Assembly: GCA_902729315.2 (NCBI GenBank) | Contig: LR746273.1 | Location: 749,001-813,000, forward strand | Origin: Spirodela intermedia | Taxonomy: Eukaryota > Streptophyta > Magnoliopsida > Alismatales > Araceae | DNA: 64,000 bases | Reading direction: 5' to 3' | Shown: piece after piece, positions 45,801 through 56,970 of the stretch | Layout: every line of letters begins with the position of its first letter | Position numbering within the stretch: the first letter of the stretch is position 1 | Translations under genes and position numbers: made by a program | The notes under the pieces: generated by a model | What the model was told of the DNA's origin: nothing | Database searches by the model: none | The model's input: the letters and a program-made list of their open reading frames with translations, nothing else

Positions 45801-47442
45801 TGTCAGAAGAGGAAAATCGAGAGCGAAAAAATCATGAGAAAAAAAAAAGGCATGCGAAAGTTCAAAGAGCACAAAACTAAAAATAAGTTCTGTTGAGCGC
45901 AAGGAGAAGGCACAAGAAAATAATGCACCAAATTAGAAACCCTCCACGGAAAAGGTGCAGCTCAAGCAGAGCTTCAAGGAAAAGCGATGAAGGACCAGAA
46001 GAATAGCCATGCAATCCCTCCGTCTATGGCGAAGAACCGCAGCAGGCAGATTCATCCATTCAGATGCATACAAAGACACAGACTAGAACGAAGCAGTATC
46101 AGTGAAGCCCACCTCGCATGATGTTGTCCCCACGGAAGCACAGCTCCCCGACTCCATTAGGAGGCAGAGGTACCCCTGTGTCCACGTTGATGACCTTGGC
46201 TTCTACTCCAGGAACGAGAAACCCAGCCGAACCGTACTGGCGGACACCTTCCACCCGGACTTCTAATGAAATGATCCCACAGGACTCTGTCAGGCCGTAT
46301 CCCTGCAGAGAGAGAAAGGACTCTGTTAGCTGCTGCAGTTTCTCTCTCTAAATAGTTACCGAAAGGGTGACCTTCAGGGGGGGATTAGATCAACTGGGGA
46401 GAAAGATGAAGATGGAGCTACCCGCCTGAAAGATCTCGACGTCTGGGTATATCTTGGAGGCCTCCTCCATGATGTCCTTGCCGAGGGGCGCTGCGCCGCA
46501 GATGACCTGCCGGAGAGAAGACAGATCGTAGCTCGTCACCTTGCCCTGCTTCGCCAGGGCGATCACCACCGGGGGGACCAGGGGGATTAAGGTGACCCTG
46601 AACCTCTCCACCGCCTGCATCATCATCTCCATGTCGAAACTGCCCATGGAGACGACGCTGTTCCCCCTCTGCAACTGAGCGTAGGTGACCAGCGACAGCC
46701 CGAAGATATGGAACATGGGGAGGAAGCAGAGGCAGACGTGGGGCGGATCCCCCCGGAGATCCTGCTCCGCGGTCACCATTAAAGATGCGGCGATGAAATT
46801 GCGGTGCGTCAGTTCCACCCCCTTGTTGGCCCCCGTGGTGCCGGAGGAGTAGAACAGCGCCGCCACGTCGGTCTGCGCCGCCGCCGGCGGCACGAACGCC
46901 GGCGAGTCGCCGACGGACTGGAGCAGATCGGGAAGGTAGACGATGGAGGCCCCCGCGGCCTCCGCCACGGAGAGCTTCGAGGGCCCCAGGATCACGGTGG
47001 GCAGGCGGAGCTCCCTGACCTTGGGGAAGAGCTGGGGGACGGTGATGACCAGGCGGGCGCCGGAGTCGGCGGTCTGCTTGGAGAGCTCGGAGACGGTGTA
47101 GAGGGGGTTGACGGTGGTGACGATGGCGCCGAGGGAGATGACCGCGAAGAAGCACAGAGGGAAGTCGATGCAGTTGGGGGAGAAGATGAGAACGACGTCG
47201 CCTTTGGCGACCCCCAGGCGGGAGATGCCGGCGGCGACCCGATTGATGGCAGCCTCGAGCTCCCCGAAGGTGAAGGACCGCCCGGAGTTGGTGTCGGCGA
47301 GGGCGACGCGATTGGGGTAAGAGGAGGCATTGCGGAGGAGGAAGCGGACCATGGAGAGCGACGGATCCGCCGGAATTTTGACGGTTCCCCGGGGGGAACT
47401 GTACACCCCGCGCGTGGCGCAGTAGACGGAGTTGCCCACCAT
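44241..47442 (-). CDS. 4CLL: 4-coumarate:CoA ligase-like acyl-activating enzyme
   Basis: Adenylate-forming acyl-CoA synthetase, closest to Arabidopsis At4g05160, whose group activates fatty-acid or jasmonate-precursor substrates in peroxisomes. Six exons: 47442–46426, 46302–46113, 45577–45432, 45044–44977, 44874–44772, 44354–44241 (545 aa). Motifs: ATP/AMP-binding loop [12 protein letters not shown] (about 199–210), [19 protein letters not shown] (about 340), [39 protein letters not shown], and [11 protein letters not shown] with the catalytic Lys at about 531. [12 protein letters not shown] is chosen as the start because it aligns with the family; the frame is open further upstream to 47685. 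Intron 1 has a GC donor (TTTCAG|GCGGGT). The C-terminus ends -SRQ, not the SKM/SKL-type peroxisomal signal of relatives, so targeting is uncertain. Exon 1 is very GC-rich. Confidence 0.93.
44399..44771. repeat. Tandem duplication filling the last intron of the CoA ligase gene
   Basis: Two direct copies of about 175–190 bp (about 44399–44570 and 44577–44771) share TTCTTCTCCAG, TGTAACCCTAATTCCAGCCC, CCCATACTGG, CTGGGTTCTACCC, GCAAGGGCTG and GGTGAATCCAC. Copy 2 abuts the donor of exon 5. The intron thus appears to have roughly doubled. Confidence 0.75.
45757..45795. repeat. GA microsatellite in a CoA ligase intron
   Basis: (GA)n with one GC interruption, about 38 bp, within intron 2. Confidence 0.85.
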
Positions 47443-48392
47443 TATTCCCCCACGCAACCTTCTCAAGCAGCAGTAGGAAGAAGAGGAAGAGCAGAGAGAG
47501 GGAAGGTTGTAGGGGCGCTGTGAACACGAATGAGATTGCTGCGGAACCAAGAACACCCTTAAAAAAATAATCGGATGACTTCGTCTTCTTCTTCCATATA
47601 GGATAAAAAAACGGAGGATGATAGAAATTCGGAGTAGGACGATAGGGAAAGGGTCGACTTTTCTGGCCACGTGGCGTGACCCCATTGAGGGTGATGTAGC
47701 CGAGAAGCTGCTGTCAAATGAGAACTGAAAAGGTTTTGACCCAGGTGGAGGAACTCATAAGATTTTCACCTGTATAGGTTAGTTATAATTAATTTTCGGC
47801 CTATAAATAGGTCCCCCCTTATAACCCTAAGGAGTACCATTTTTAAGAATTAATTTTCGAATTCTCTTCCTTTTTAGAGGTTCTCCCCTTCTACTGGTGG
47901 ATTTCAGTATTCCTGTGAACTCAGGGAGCCATTTTCGATCTTGTGGACTCAAGATCAACCACTTATGGATCAAGGGGCAAAATCTCTTCGTTATGTGGAT
48001 TCAGGACAAGTAGTTTTCAACCACGAGATGTTCCTTTCAAATTCAAAGTTGTGATTCTACTTTCAAAATATACAGCCAAAGCTCATACGTGATCAAGTTA
48101 TCAATTCTTCAAATGTCTGCTACATCAGAGGGAAGAGTTTTCTCCCCACTCCAGCGTGGAATCCTCATCCATGGTTTTTATTCAATCTTCTCACAGCAGC
48201 TAGAGAGAGAAAGACAGAGAAAGAGAGAGAGAGGGAAGAGCAAGTAAGGGTGCCGGTGTGTTCAGAAGGCTAGGTCAATGAACGGATGAAAGTACAACAG
48301 ATAGTCAACCGTATTTAATTAAAAATAAAATAAAAAGAGTTGAAGCCATCCCAGTTAGAATTTACCTCATAGAGATAGATGCTCCCTTCTCT
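47443..48392. other. Intergenic; LTR-like fragment at about 47690–48250
   Basis: After the ligase 5' UTR, the DNA changes character. CCTATAAATAGG (near 47804) is followed by phrases such as GTGGATTTCAG, CTGTGAACTCAGGG, TTGTGGACTCAAG and TATGTGGATTCAGGACAAG, typical of the R/U5 part of plant Ty1-copia LTRs. No terminal TG…CA pair, primer-binding site or second LTR was identified, so it would be a solo or broken LTR. A GA-rich tract at 48203–48236 follows. Confidence 0.3.
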
Positions 48393-50633
48393 CTAAGAAT
48401 GCAGCCACAGACGATCTCGCAGCCTCTCCTCCCCGGCGCCCAGCATCTCATCGACCCTCTCGCCATCTCGGAAGAAGTGGAAAGTTGGGGTGTACCGAAT
48501 CTGTTGGGTTGTCTCAGGGCACTCGTCAATGTCTGCATATATGAATGAGAGCTTTGGGAAGCTGTCGCTGAGCTGGCAGAAAGCGGGGAGGATTTGGCTG
48601 CAGACCCGACACCTGCAATGAAGAGGAACCTACAGGGCCTGAGCATCAACGCTATCCAGTGCAAGAACAGACCCTTTGTATGGTTGATGGTATTAATCAT
48701 GCTGAAGGAAGGATATCTATTTCGAGATTATCACCAAGCAGGATATAGAAATTGGTAAGCAGAAATCATCATCAAGAACTGGTAGAGAGAGCACTTGAGA
48801 TTCTTCAAGGATATTTGTGCATGAATCTACTGGCGTTTTTTTTAAAAAAATTATTAATATGATTTTAATTAATTGATTAATAAAAAACTACATTTCTTGC
48901 AAGTGACTAAACGCTACAGCAAAAGAACTTGTAGGCTCTCTCTTTTATGTTGCTACAACCAATAACTGTCTTCGATAAAACTAGCATCAGAATCCACCAA
49001 CTCTTTCTCGAAGCTTACAGATCCATCTAAAAGTTACACCATATAACTTGCATTGCACATGATGTTGCATATCCATCCGTACATTACTGTGTCTGAAGTA
49101 GAAAAGCCTCTCTCCACTCTGCACCCATTTTCACAGAGAAGGATGACAATATTCCTTTTTCGTTATTAATGTAACCAAGGGATTCCCTCGAATAATAATA
49201 ATAATAATAATAGGTCCTAGGCAATCAGCAACCAATGGAGATAACCTAGCTGACCCAATTTGGTGAAAGGAAGTACGTGATGCTGCTGCTGACAGTAAAA
49301 TCTTCCCATTCAACCCCTCTCTCACCCCCGCAATTTGACCTGAAATAAGGTATGCGAGATGACCTAAATGGATGCTACCTGTTTACCACCAGATCTTCTC
49401 TTCTGCAGACATTTTAATTATTGGTAATTGTGTTGCACCCTCAACCAGCCTGATCTCATCCACGGTGAAGCCCAGAAAACCTCTAGTTGTACCCAACACT
49501 TCTGGTTACTTTTCACTGAAAAACAAAAGAAAATGTGGAATAGCCAACTCCACGAATATATCTCATCATCACATTTTTTCATACAGTTTCTTTGATTACC
49601 CAACACTTAGTTACAGTTCTATGTAGTGTGTGTGTGTCTATGATTCAGAGAGAGAGGGAGAGGGGAGGTGAAGGAGGGTCGGAGGGGAAGTGGTCAGTTG
49701 GCTCGCCTTGAATTTCGAAGCCACATATCAGATATCTTTCTCCCAAATTTCAGAGATTTCACTTCGGCCATTCAAATTATAAATATTTATCAGAATCTCC
49801 CAAAAAAAAAAATTCCTCAAATTTTTAAATGAATCAACCTAACGAAAAAAAATCATGTCAGAATTCACAAGATAGAAATATAGCAATGTCTTATTAAATG
49901 TTTGAACTTGTGCAGCATCCATTTGTTATCGAGATGATAAAGCAGAAGTTGGCCCACACATCAAAGGACGTGACATAAGTAAACTGTCCGACATTAGTTA
50001 GAAATAAGTTGAAAAATTAGAATGACAGGAACATGATGCATCCAAAAAAAAAATTATTGAGTGGCTTAAATATTTAACATGCTACAGAAAAATTCACGAT
50101 GATAATCTCATTCATACGTAAACTAAATTTCTTGATTCATAAATCTCTTATAATTAAGATGCTTTGAAACTTTCCTGAAGGTATAATAGTAGAGGTACTC
50201 AAAAAATTCCGTCGCGTTAGTTGCTAATCAAAAGCATATCTGTCGCTATATTGATTCTTAGACAAAAAAACTATAAACTAAACCGGAAATAGAGCATAAA
50301 CATTGAGTTATGGGCGTTGTATCGTACCACGAAGCTCCATAATTAATAACGGCCTGCACGCCCGTTTCGCGGAAGCCGACATGTTGCATTCGAAATAGAT
50401 TTCTTCAGCTTGTAAGCAATTCAGAATGAAGAAAACGTCGGAACATGCATTGGAAAGGAGGGAATAGAACGCACAGAAGACTTCGTAGATCTGACATTAT
50501 CCAATATATCCTTCAGCTGTTGGTCGTCAGCGGCGCTCCGGAGGTTTTTGAGACGGCTAGGCGGCAGCGTTAACCCCGCCCCTTCCATCTCCCTCCGTCC
50601 ACTTCCCTTCCCTTCAGACTCTTCCGCGCCCAT
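48393..50633 (-). CDS. Thioredoxin-like 3-3 protein
   Basis: Three exons: 50633–50475, 50353–50328 (26 nt), 48612–48393 (134 aa). It matches Arabidopsis thioredoxin-like 3-3 (At3g53220): NLRSAADDQQLKDILDNVRS at the N-terminus, AVINYGASW in the microexon, then the active site W62CRVC66, and FIYADIDECPETTQQIRYTP, FHFFRDGERVDEMLGAGEER and the identical C-terminus RDRLWLHS. The WC junction is split across the intron (TG|G TGT). The active site CRVC differs from the classical CGPC and from the CGVC of the relative. No targeting peptide is evident, suggesting a cytosolic protein. The physiological substrate is unknown. Intron 2 is 1.7 kb and contains an (AAT)n tract at about 49192–49212. Confidence 0.92.
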
Positions 50634-50881
50634 TCTCTCTCTCTCTCTCCCCGTTTCGTAAATACACTTCCGCGACTTTACTCTTGATGAGGTCCACCAA
50701 TCGAACGGACGGCTGTGTCTTCGTAGTCAACGTCGCACTAATCTTCTTCTTCTCGATCTCTATTGACGTAAAACGGCTTAGTCATCAATTCTGGCATTTA
50801 TTAATATTTAAGTCTACTTATAAATCTTTTTATAAGTAGGCTTAAAACCATTTCCGAAAAGATATATCCCTTAATTCAATT

Positions 50882-50924
<43 letters not shown>

Positions 50925-51207
50925 AAATCAATATTTATTTAAATGTTCTAAACAATAATTCGAGTCTGATATATATATCTTTCCAAAGAGCTTGGATTAA
51001 TAGAAATGGTTTTCCAATTTATTTACTTTGCAAAAGTCTAATCTCGAAATAAATACGAAATGATATTAAATTGGAGCGCTGCAATTCTGACGGATATTTA
51101 ATTCTGAAAAATACGTATGACCAACTTCAATTCGTATATTTATCCTAAAATCAATACTATTTATAAACTATGACCAAAAAATAAATCTGAAAAAAAGCCC
51201 GAACTAT

Positions 51208-51239
<32 letters not shown>

Positions 51240-53289
51240 GCTCTCTTTTAATATATACATATATATATATATATCAATTTAGCATGAACTTGGAGGACTT
51301 CTATTAGACGAAATAGGTACTAAGTTTAGCAATATAAAAAGTTTCAACAGTTAAAGGAAAATAAGAAAGGATTTAAAATTGCGGGGCGGCAATTTTCTAT
51401 TGGATGTTATGAATTGATGGCAGAATGACCGCCCCATTCAGGAACCCCACACAGCTTCAGCACAATTACATACGAAGAGATGATGGTCACCATAGCCGGC
51501 ATTTGTGAGCGAGCTCAAACACCCATGAAGAAGCTTGCTCGTCTTTATAGGCCCATGTGGGGCATGCTTAGGCTGCCATCTGTTCAGAAAAACCCAGGTT
51601 CCAGAGAAGGTAATAAAAAAAAAATCCAGGATTATACTTATGAATTAGGGCAGAAGACGGAGAAGACACTCCATATATCAATGCATTCATCATCTCTGGT
51701 TTTCATCAATTGAACTACAGATGTGGAGCTGGAAGGACCCACTTGGGATGACGCAGCAATAATGCAGAAGATAAGCAAGATATGAGCTTGAATCAACAAA
51801 GCTCCAATCTTAGGGAAGAAACATGCCTCTAAATCTACAGATTTGAAGTCTTCAACCCTTGAATCCATAAGGGAGTGCCTGAATTCACAAGCAAGCGAGA
51901 GAGGTTCTCACAGTGGAGAAAATTGATTCAACTAAAAAGGTATCTCCCTCTAGTTACAATGGGGGCCTAGAAAAAAAGTTGGGCACTCCCCCTAAAAGGA
52001 AGATTCTGACAGATCTTAGGGACAGAGTCTGACTAACTCTAAAATGACTTAAAATAGATTCTGACAGACTAAGATCTTAGACAAATCTTCTTAAAATACT
52101 CTGATATGACCTAAAGTAGACTTTGATAGCGAGAGACCCTGAGCAAATCTTAGATACAAAATCTGATAGTTAAAGATCCTGAACAAATCTTAAATACAAA
52201 TTGAATCGCATTAAAGTCTCTTGTAGAAGGAATGAAACATGAAGTACCTTATAAAAGTGAAAGGACATAAAGTGGGCTCAAATTCGAACCTCCAGCCCAT
52301 TGGTGACATATGTGGACTCTTTTTTCTTTCACTTTTCACTTTATGGCCCAAATTCAAGATAAGTGGGCCTAAATTCGAAGTTAACACTTTAACTTGTGTC
52401 TTGGGCTACATCATGGGAGATCTCTGCCGACAAATTGCTCACATTCTCCAATTTCAATCACCAAAGAAACCCACAGACAGTTCTAGGGTTTGATCCTAAT
52501 GAACATCATGCTCATTGTTAACTTCCCCATCTCAGTTAATTACTTGTAATGGCTGCTCAAGAGAATCCTTTATCCTTCCAAAAGAGGGAATTCTTTTAAA
52601 AGAAAAGAACTCGTTGGGCACAGGCAATGCAAATCAAGCATGGAGAGATGGCACTCAACCCATTGTTCTTGCTTCAAGTGACGAGCCCCCCAAATGCTCC
52701 ATCGCTTGGCATAGTTGCCATATGAAGAAGGAACCAGAAACAAACCACAATCTCTTCTATTTTATGCACATGATCTCTGCCCTCCTGCTGTAAATCGGAT
52801 ACCTTTGGCAAGGAATCCACAAGCTAACCAGGATCTCTTTGATTAATCACACTACTTATGCATCAATTGAACCGCTCTTCTGCGGTTACATTATGAAATC
52901 TAAAGTCTTCAAGCACTGCAGGACCATCATCAGGTATGAGAAATGAATCTGAGGGCATGTTCCCATAGATTGCGAGGAACCAAGCAACTTTCTGGAGCAC
53001 TTAGTCGGCAAATACATGGTAATTCGACCATAAGAAGAATGCTAGTGAGATGAGAGAAGGGAAGACGCAGGGAGACAGCTATCTGAAGATGAATGAGGTC
53101 GTGAGCTGAAGAGAACTACGAACAGATGAAAGGAGAGCAGAGAGCATCTGAGAGATCTAGCAGCGGATGAGAACATACTCGAAGAGATTTTTGCTTCTTC
53201 ACGGGCATTCGTAGTGTAATAGAGCAAGATGGAATTCTGAACGAGAAGCAATGAAACAAGATTGGGAAGGATGATGGGTGATCACCGGG
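50634..53289. other. Intergenic with microsatellites and a possible retroelement remnant
   Basis: It holds a (TA)n tract at 50884–50921, a (CT)n tract at about 51208–51235, and AT-rich DNA. From about 51480 to 52560 the composition changes. On the minus strand there is a TATAAGG box near 52250, then CTTGTGAATTCAGGCACTCC and TATGGATTCAAGGG-like phrases near 51860–51900, again resembling a copia LTR. Tracts such as GACTAAGATCTTAGACAAATC recur within 51990–52200. Open frames here have no recognisable domain. About 52800–53289 is probably the 3' UTR of the U11/U12 gene. Confidence 0.35.
50884..50921. repeat. TA microsatellite
   Basis: Uninterrupted (TA)n of about 38 bp. Confidence 0.95.
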
Positions 53290-54183
53290 CTATTCGTCCT
53301 CCTCACTCTCGTCACTGAAATAACTTGATTTCTTCCCTCTCTTGATCTTCTTATCCTTCGTACCACCTCCTCCGTCTCCGGTCCCCAGCTTCTCATCCGC
53401 GGTTCTGGTGTCCACCACGGAGGCCCAATTGTCGTCCTGGAACTGGTCCTCATCCAATTCATCAGAACCCCCATCCTCCCGCTCGCCTCCTCCTCCTCCT
53501 CCTCCTCCTCCTCCTCCTCCTCCTCCTCCGCCGCCGCCGCCGCCGCCGCCGCCGCTCCCCTGGCCGCCCCTCCTGGCCCGCTTAGGGTTGGGCTTCTCCC
53601 GGGGGCCGAGCTGGTTCTTAGGGCAGTCGTAAGAAAGATGACCTTCGTCTCCACACTCGTAGCAGCGGCTCTTGTCCTTGTACACCCGCCGCCGGATGAA
53701 CTCCGGCGCGCGGCCATTATCGACGGCGACGGACACGGAGAGCTTCCGGCCATTGAGGATCTTCCCATTCATCTCCCGAACCGCCGCCGCCGCGTCCTGC
53801 CGGGAGACGAACAGCACGAAGGCGACCCCACGGCTGAGGCGGGAGTGGCGATCCTTGAGGACAGTGACTCTAGCGACCTTCCCGAAGGTGGAGAAGATGG
53901 TGTGGAGATCGGAATTCGTCAGGGTGAAGTCTAGATTGGAGACGTAGACGGTCGACTTTGAGGGAGCGAGGCCGCCGCTGCCGCCGGAAGCGCCGGAGGC
54001 CGCAGAGCTCTGCTGGCGTGACTCGGACCTCGAGTTCGAGGCGGCGGATCTGGAATTGGGGAGAGGGTAGCGGAAGAGGATCTCGTCGTCGTCTTCATCC
54101 TCGCCGCTCTGAAACCCTCGGAGAACCATCAACCTCTTGCTGCGGTCGTGCTGCTCGTACCTTGGGTATGCAGGCTCCGGCAT
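53290..54183 (-). CDS. SNRNP31: U11/U12 snRNP 31 kDa protein (RRM plus CCHC)
   Basis: Single-exon gene, 297 aa. It is a component of the minor-spliceosome U11/U12 di-snRNP that recognises U12-type introns; the Arabidopsis relative is essential for normal development. The N-terminus is acidic and Ser-rich ([15 protein letters not shown] conserved). The RRM spans about 76–154 with RNP2 VYVSNLDF and RNP1 RGVAFVLF. The zinc knuckle is C174-X2-C177-X4-H182-X4-C187 ([14 protein letters not shown]), then [11 protein letters not shown] and a basic KRARR patch. A run of 23 glycines (211–233) follows, encoded by a GGA/GGC trinucleotide repeat at 53485–53553. The tail is acidic (ending DESEEDE). The ATG directly follows TATATTAG, so a spliced 5' UTR is possible. 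The glycine run creates long antisense poly-Pro frames that are not genes. Confidence 0.93.
   Translation of the reverse strand: MPEPAYPRYEQHDRSKRLMVLRGFQSGEDEDDDEILFRYPLPNSRSAASNSRSESRQQSSAASGASGGSGGLAPSKSTVYVSNLDFTLTNSDLHTIFSTFGKVARVTVLKDRHSRLSRGVAFVLFVSRQDAAAAVREMNGKILNGRKLSVSVAVDNGRAPEFIRRRVYKDKSRCYECGDEGHLSYDCPKNQLGPREKPNPKRARRGGQGSGGGGGGGGGGGGGGGGGGGGGGGEREDGGSDELDEDQFQDDNWASVVDTRTADEKLGTGDGGGGTKDKKIKRGKKSSYFSDESEEDE
53485..53553. repeat. Coding trinucleotide repeat (poly-Gly)
   Basis: 69 bp of (TCC)n then (GCC)n on the plus strand, encoding 23 consecutive Gly on the minus strand within the U11/U12-31K gene. The two-part codon structure indicates two separate repeat expansions. Confidence 0.95.
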
Positions 54184-56631
54184 CTAATATACTTTGCTCA
54201 ATAATATTCAAAATACGTCATAAATTCTATGATCAGTGTGCCTTCTCGATCGAGTTTCAATAAATATTTAATTAATAAATTGGGTTAAAATACTAAAATT
54301 TTGAAGTCCTTGTTGAATTTTAAATCTGAATTATGATGATACAAAAAATATTGTTTTTTCTGATTAAATTGTCTTTATTTTGTGCACATTGGTCTGAAAA
54401 CATAGCATACATCAGGCTGCCTACAGCACCTCGGGAATGTGTGTCAAAACAAAGCTTTGTAATTCTAAACTTTATGAAAAGATAATGGTATAATGATTGG
54501 ATCTTGAATTTCATAAATAATCTATAAGACAATAATCTGTCATTTTTAACCCCAAAGATGACCCATAAATTGGAAACTTGAATTATCATGATAATAAAAA
54601 AGTTTTTAAAAAAAATGTGAGCAAATAATCTTCATTTTTTACACACATTTTAACAATGCTTTGCAATTCTAAATTTACAAAAAAAAAATATTTGTATGAT
54701 ATTTTGATATTGAATTTCATTAATAATCTATAAGCCAATAATTTGTATTTTTTAACCCCAAAAATTGACTCACTTAGATAAAAGATTGTCAATCGAAACA
54801 CAAAGAGTGACCCATAGTTTTGATGGTGACAATATTAAAACTTTGATATGTTAGAATTAAACATCAAATGATTTCTAAAAAATTTCATTGATCATAGACT
54901 GAATGTTTTAATTTTTTGGCCTAATAATATTTAATTCACCATTAAAAATGCATTTGTGACTTTATTTTCTTACAAACATATGTTAAAATGGTTCCATGTT
55001 AATTCCATAATTAAATTTCCTAATATAGATTGAGCAAGTGATGAATTATCTGTGGAGCTGATTGAAAGTTTTGCACCCCAATGATTGAGAATAAACTTAC
55101 ACATTTGCATTCAATAAGGTTACAAGCCTTGATTTTTATCAATGATTGATATTATAATTTTTTTAAAAATTATGAAGACAATGGGATAGATAACCACAAA
55201 ATATTAAAAAATTCAAGTTGATAAGAGTGATATTTACAATGGCTATACACTCAAAACACTGTGCAAGAATTGAGAGCCATGGGTTATGAATTTTAGAATT
55301 TCGAATGAGTTATAAAATTGGCAAAAAAAAAGAAATAGTAAAAAATATTATTTCACATTACTAAATATTGTTGTATATTAGAAGCAATATTTTCAGTATA
55401 CAAAAAGTTGATGTTGTGGAAGAGATCAATAAATCAACAATAATATCATAATATAACATTTAATAATGTGAAATAGCATAATATATCAAAACTAATAATC
55501 CAATGAATGTAAAGTTTACATAGCAAATAATGCCAAACATCTAGGTTGATAACTTGGTATATAAAAAGAAAGCTGCCAACCAACTTAGTATGTCATGTAA
55601 AATGTGTCATAAGTGTGATCCAACCTTACTATGTCAATTTATGAGAGGTCTGCTATTGAAGAGAATGGTTGATCAATGTTATATGTCAATATATGCAAAG
55701 CTACACATCAAAGTTGGGAGCGATATGCAAAAAAAATCTTTATATCCAACCTAATAATTTATATAGAATATATTTATGTTATTTAATTACATAGAATATT
55801 AAGCATAATGTCTTAGTGTCTACAATATGATATAAGTTATATGAAATAGATTATTAGTATATGCAAATGTGCTTCTAAACCATGTAATATTTTAAGACTG
55901 CATTGTTATCATAGGTTCAAAGCTACCATTTAGATGACGGGATCAAGTTACATTAAATGGTATAGTATAGTTTCGTTGACTTCTAAAGAGTAAACGAGAC
56001 ATACAATATTTATATAAATACGAGGTAATTTTGAAATAAGAAATGAGAGCAATACGTCAAGAAGATGATAGTTATTTGTTATATATCCCTCTCAAGGTGC
56101 TTAATATGCAGGTAAAATTTTCAACTCTTGGTCAATACACCACTGCATGGAAGCCATTTGAATCATAATGTCCTTGGGCACTTCTAAGAAGTAAATCTAG
56201 AACATTCTAGAGCTATGAATACAGAATGTGGATTGAAAAATAATGGTGCGTTGATATATCAAAAAAGTTAGTATTATACTATATCTAGTTAATATAATTA
56301 AAAAATACTTTAAAAGAGTGATTATGGAGCTAATTACACTGATTATGGAGCGATAAAATCGCATTAGTAGCCATTGATGATGTAGCAATAGCATGGTATG
56401 ATATTGCTATTAAATATTCAGAGATGTATGTATACAGAAGATTAAAATATTATTATAAAGTATTAGACAACTAGATGACTTCGAATGAATAATCGGATTT
56501 GACTGGCCCACAAACTACAAACTTTCGTGTTATCATATGGGCGCTTCTCATCTTGATTGGTCTCACTCACCGGCCATAATGCTTTTAGAAACTATTGATC
56601 AATGCCCTTCGTTGACTTTCCTTTCCTTTAC

Positions 56632-56677
<46 letters not shown>

Positions 56678-56970
56678 ACACATATTTTTTGTATATGTCA
56701 CGAGGAGAAGTGATCTTGGTTATGGGCAGATAGATGGCTAATGCCGAAGCCAATATCCGTGCAAATCTCGGCAGCAGGTATTAATACAAAGTCAACCCAA
56801 CAACAGGCGGGCATAATCTATGACAAAGAGGAGTGCGATATGGGTGGAACACACACACGGGATGTCTACAACCCCATTGCCGTGTTTAGTTAAGATCATG
56901 CACAGCGCACATATGATGGCAACATCTGCGCCATTGATCGACTTGCCAATAGGATGTGAAAGGTTTGCAA
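54184..56970. other. AT-rich intergenic DNA without a recognisable gene
   Basis: 2.8 kb of AT-rich sequence with only short open frames. Two diverged direct copies lie at about 54360–54575 and 54610–54785 (shared GCTTTG-AATTCTAAA, TTGAATTTCAT-AATAATCTATAAG-CAATAAT and TTTTTAACCCCAAA). A (CT)n tract occupies 56633–56676. About 56700–56970 probably includes the VPS24 3' UTR. Confidence 0.5.
54360..54785. repeat. Diverged direct duplication
   Basis: Two copies of about 180–215 bp in tandem, aligned through AATAATCTATAAG and TTTTTAACCCCAAA, with many substitutions and indels. Non-coding and probably old. Confidence 0.55.

Noticed and set aside
46804-47523. 239-codon plus-strand frame and a 369-codon minus frame over the CoA ligase exon 1
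   Set aside because: Both are shadows of the very GC-rich ligase exon, giving Gly/Asp/Glu- or Arg/Pro-rich nonsense.
51480-51713. 77-codon plus-strand ORF
   Set aside because: No domain similarity; it sits in probable retroelement-derived DNA and ends in simple sequence.
53342-53632. Poly-proline protein on the plus strand
   Set aside because: It is the antisense of the Gly repeat in the U11/U12-31K gene.
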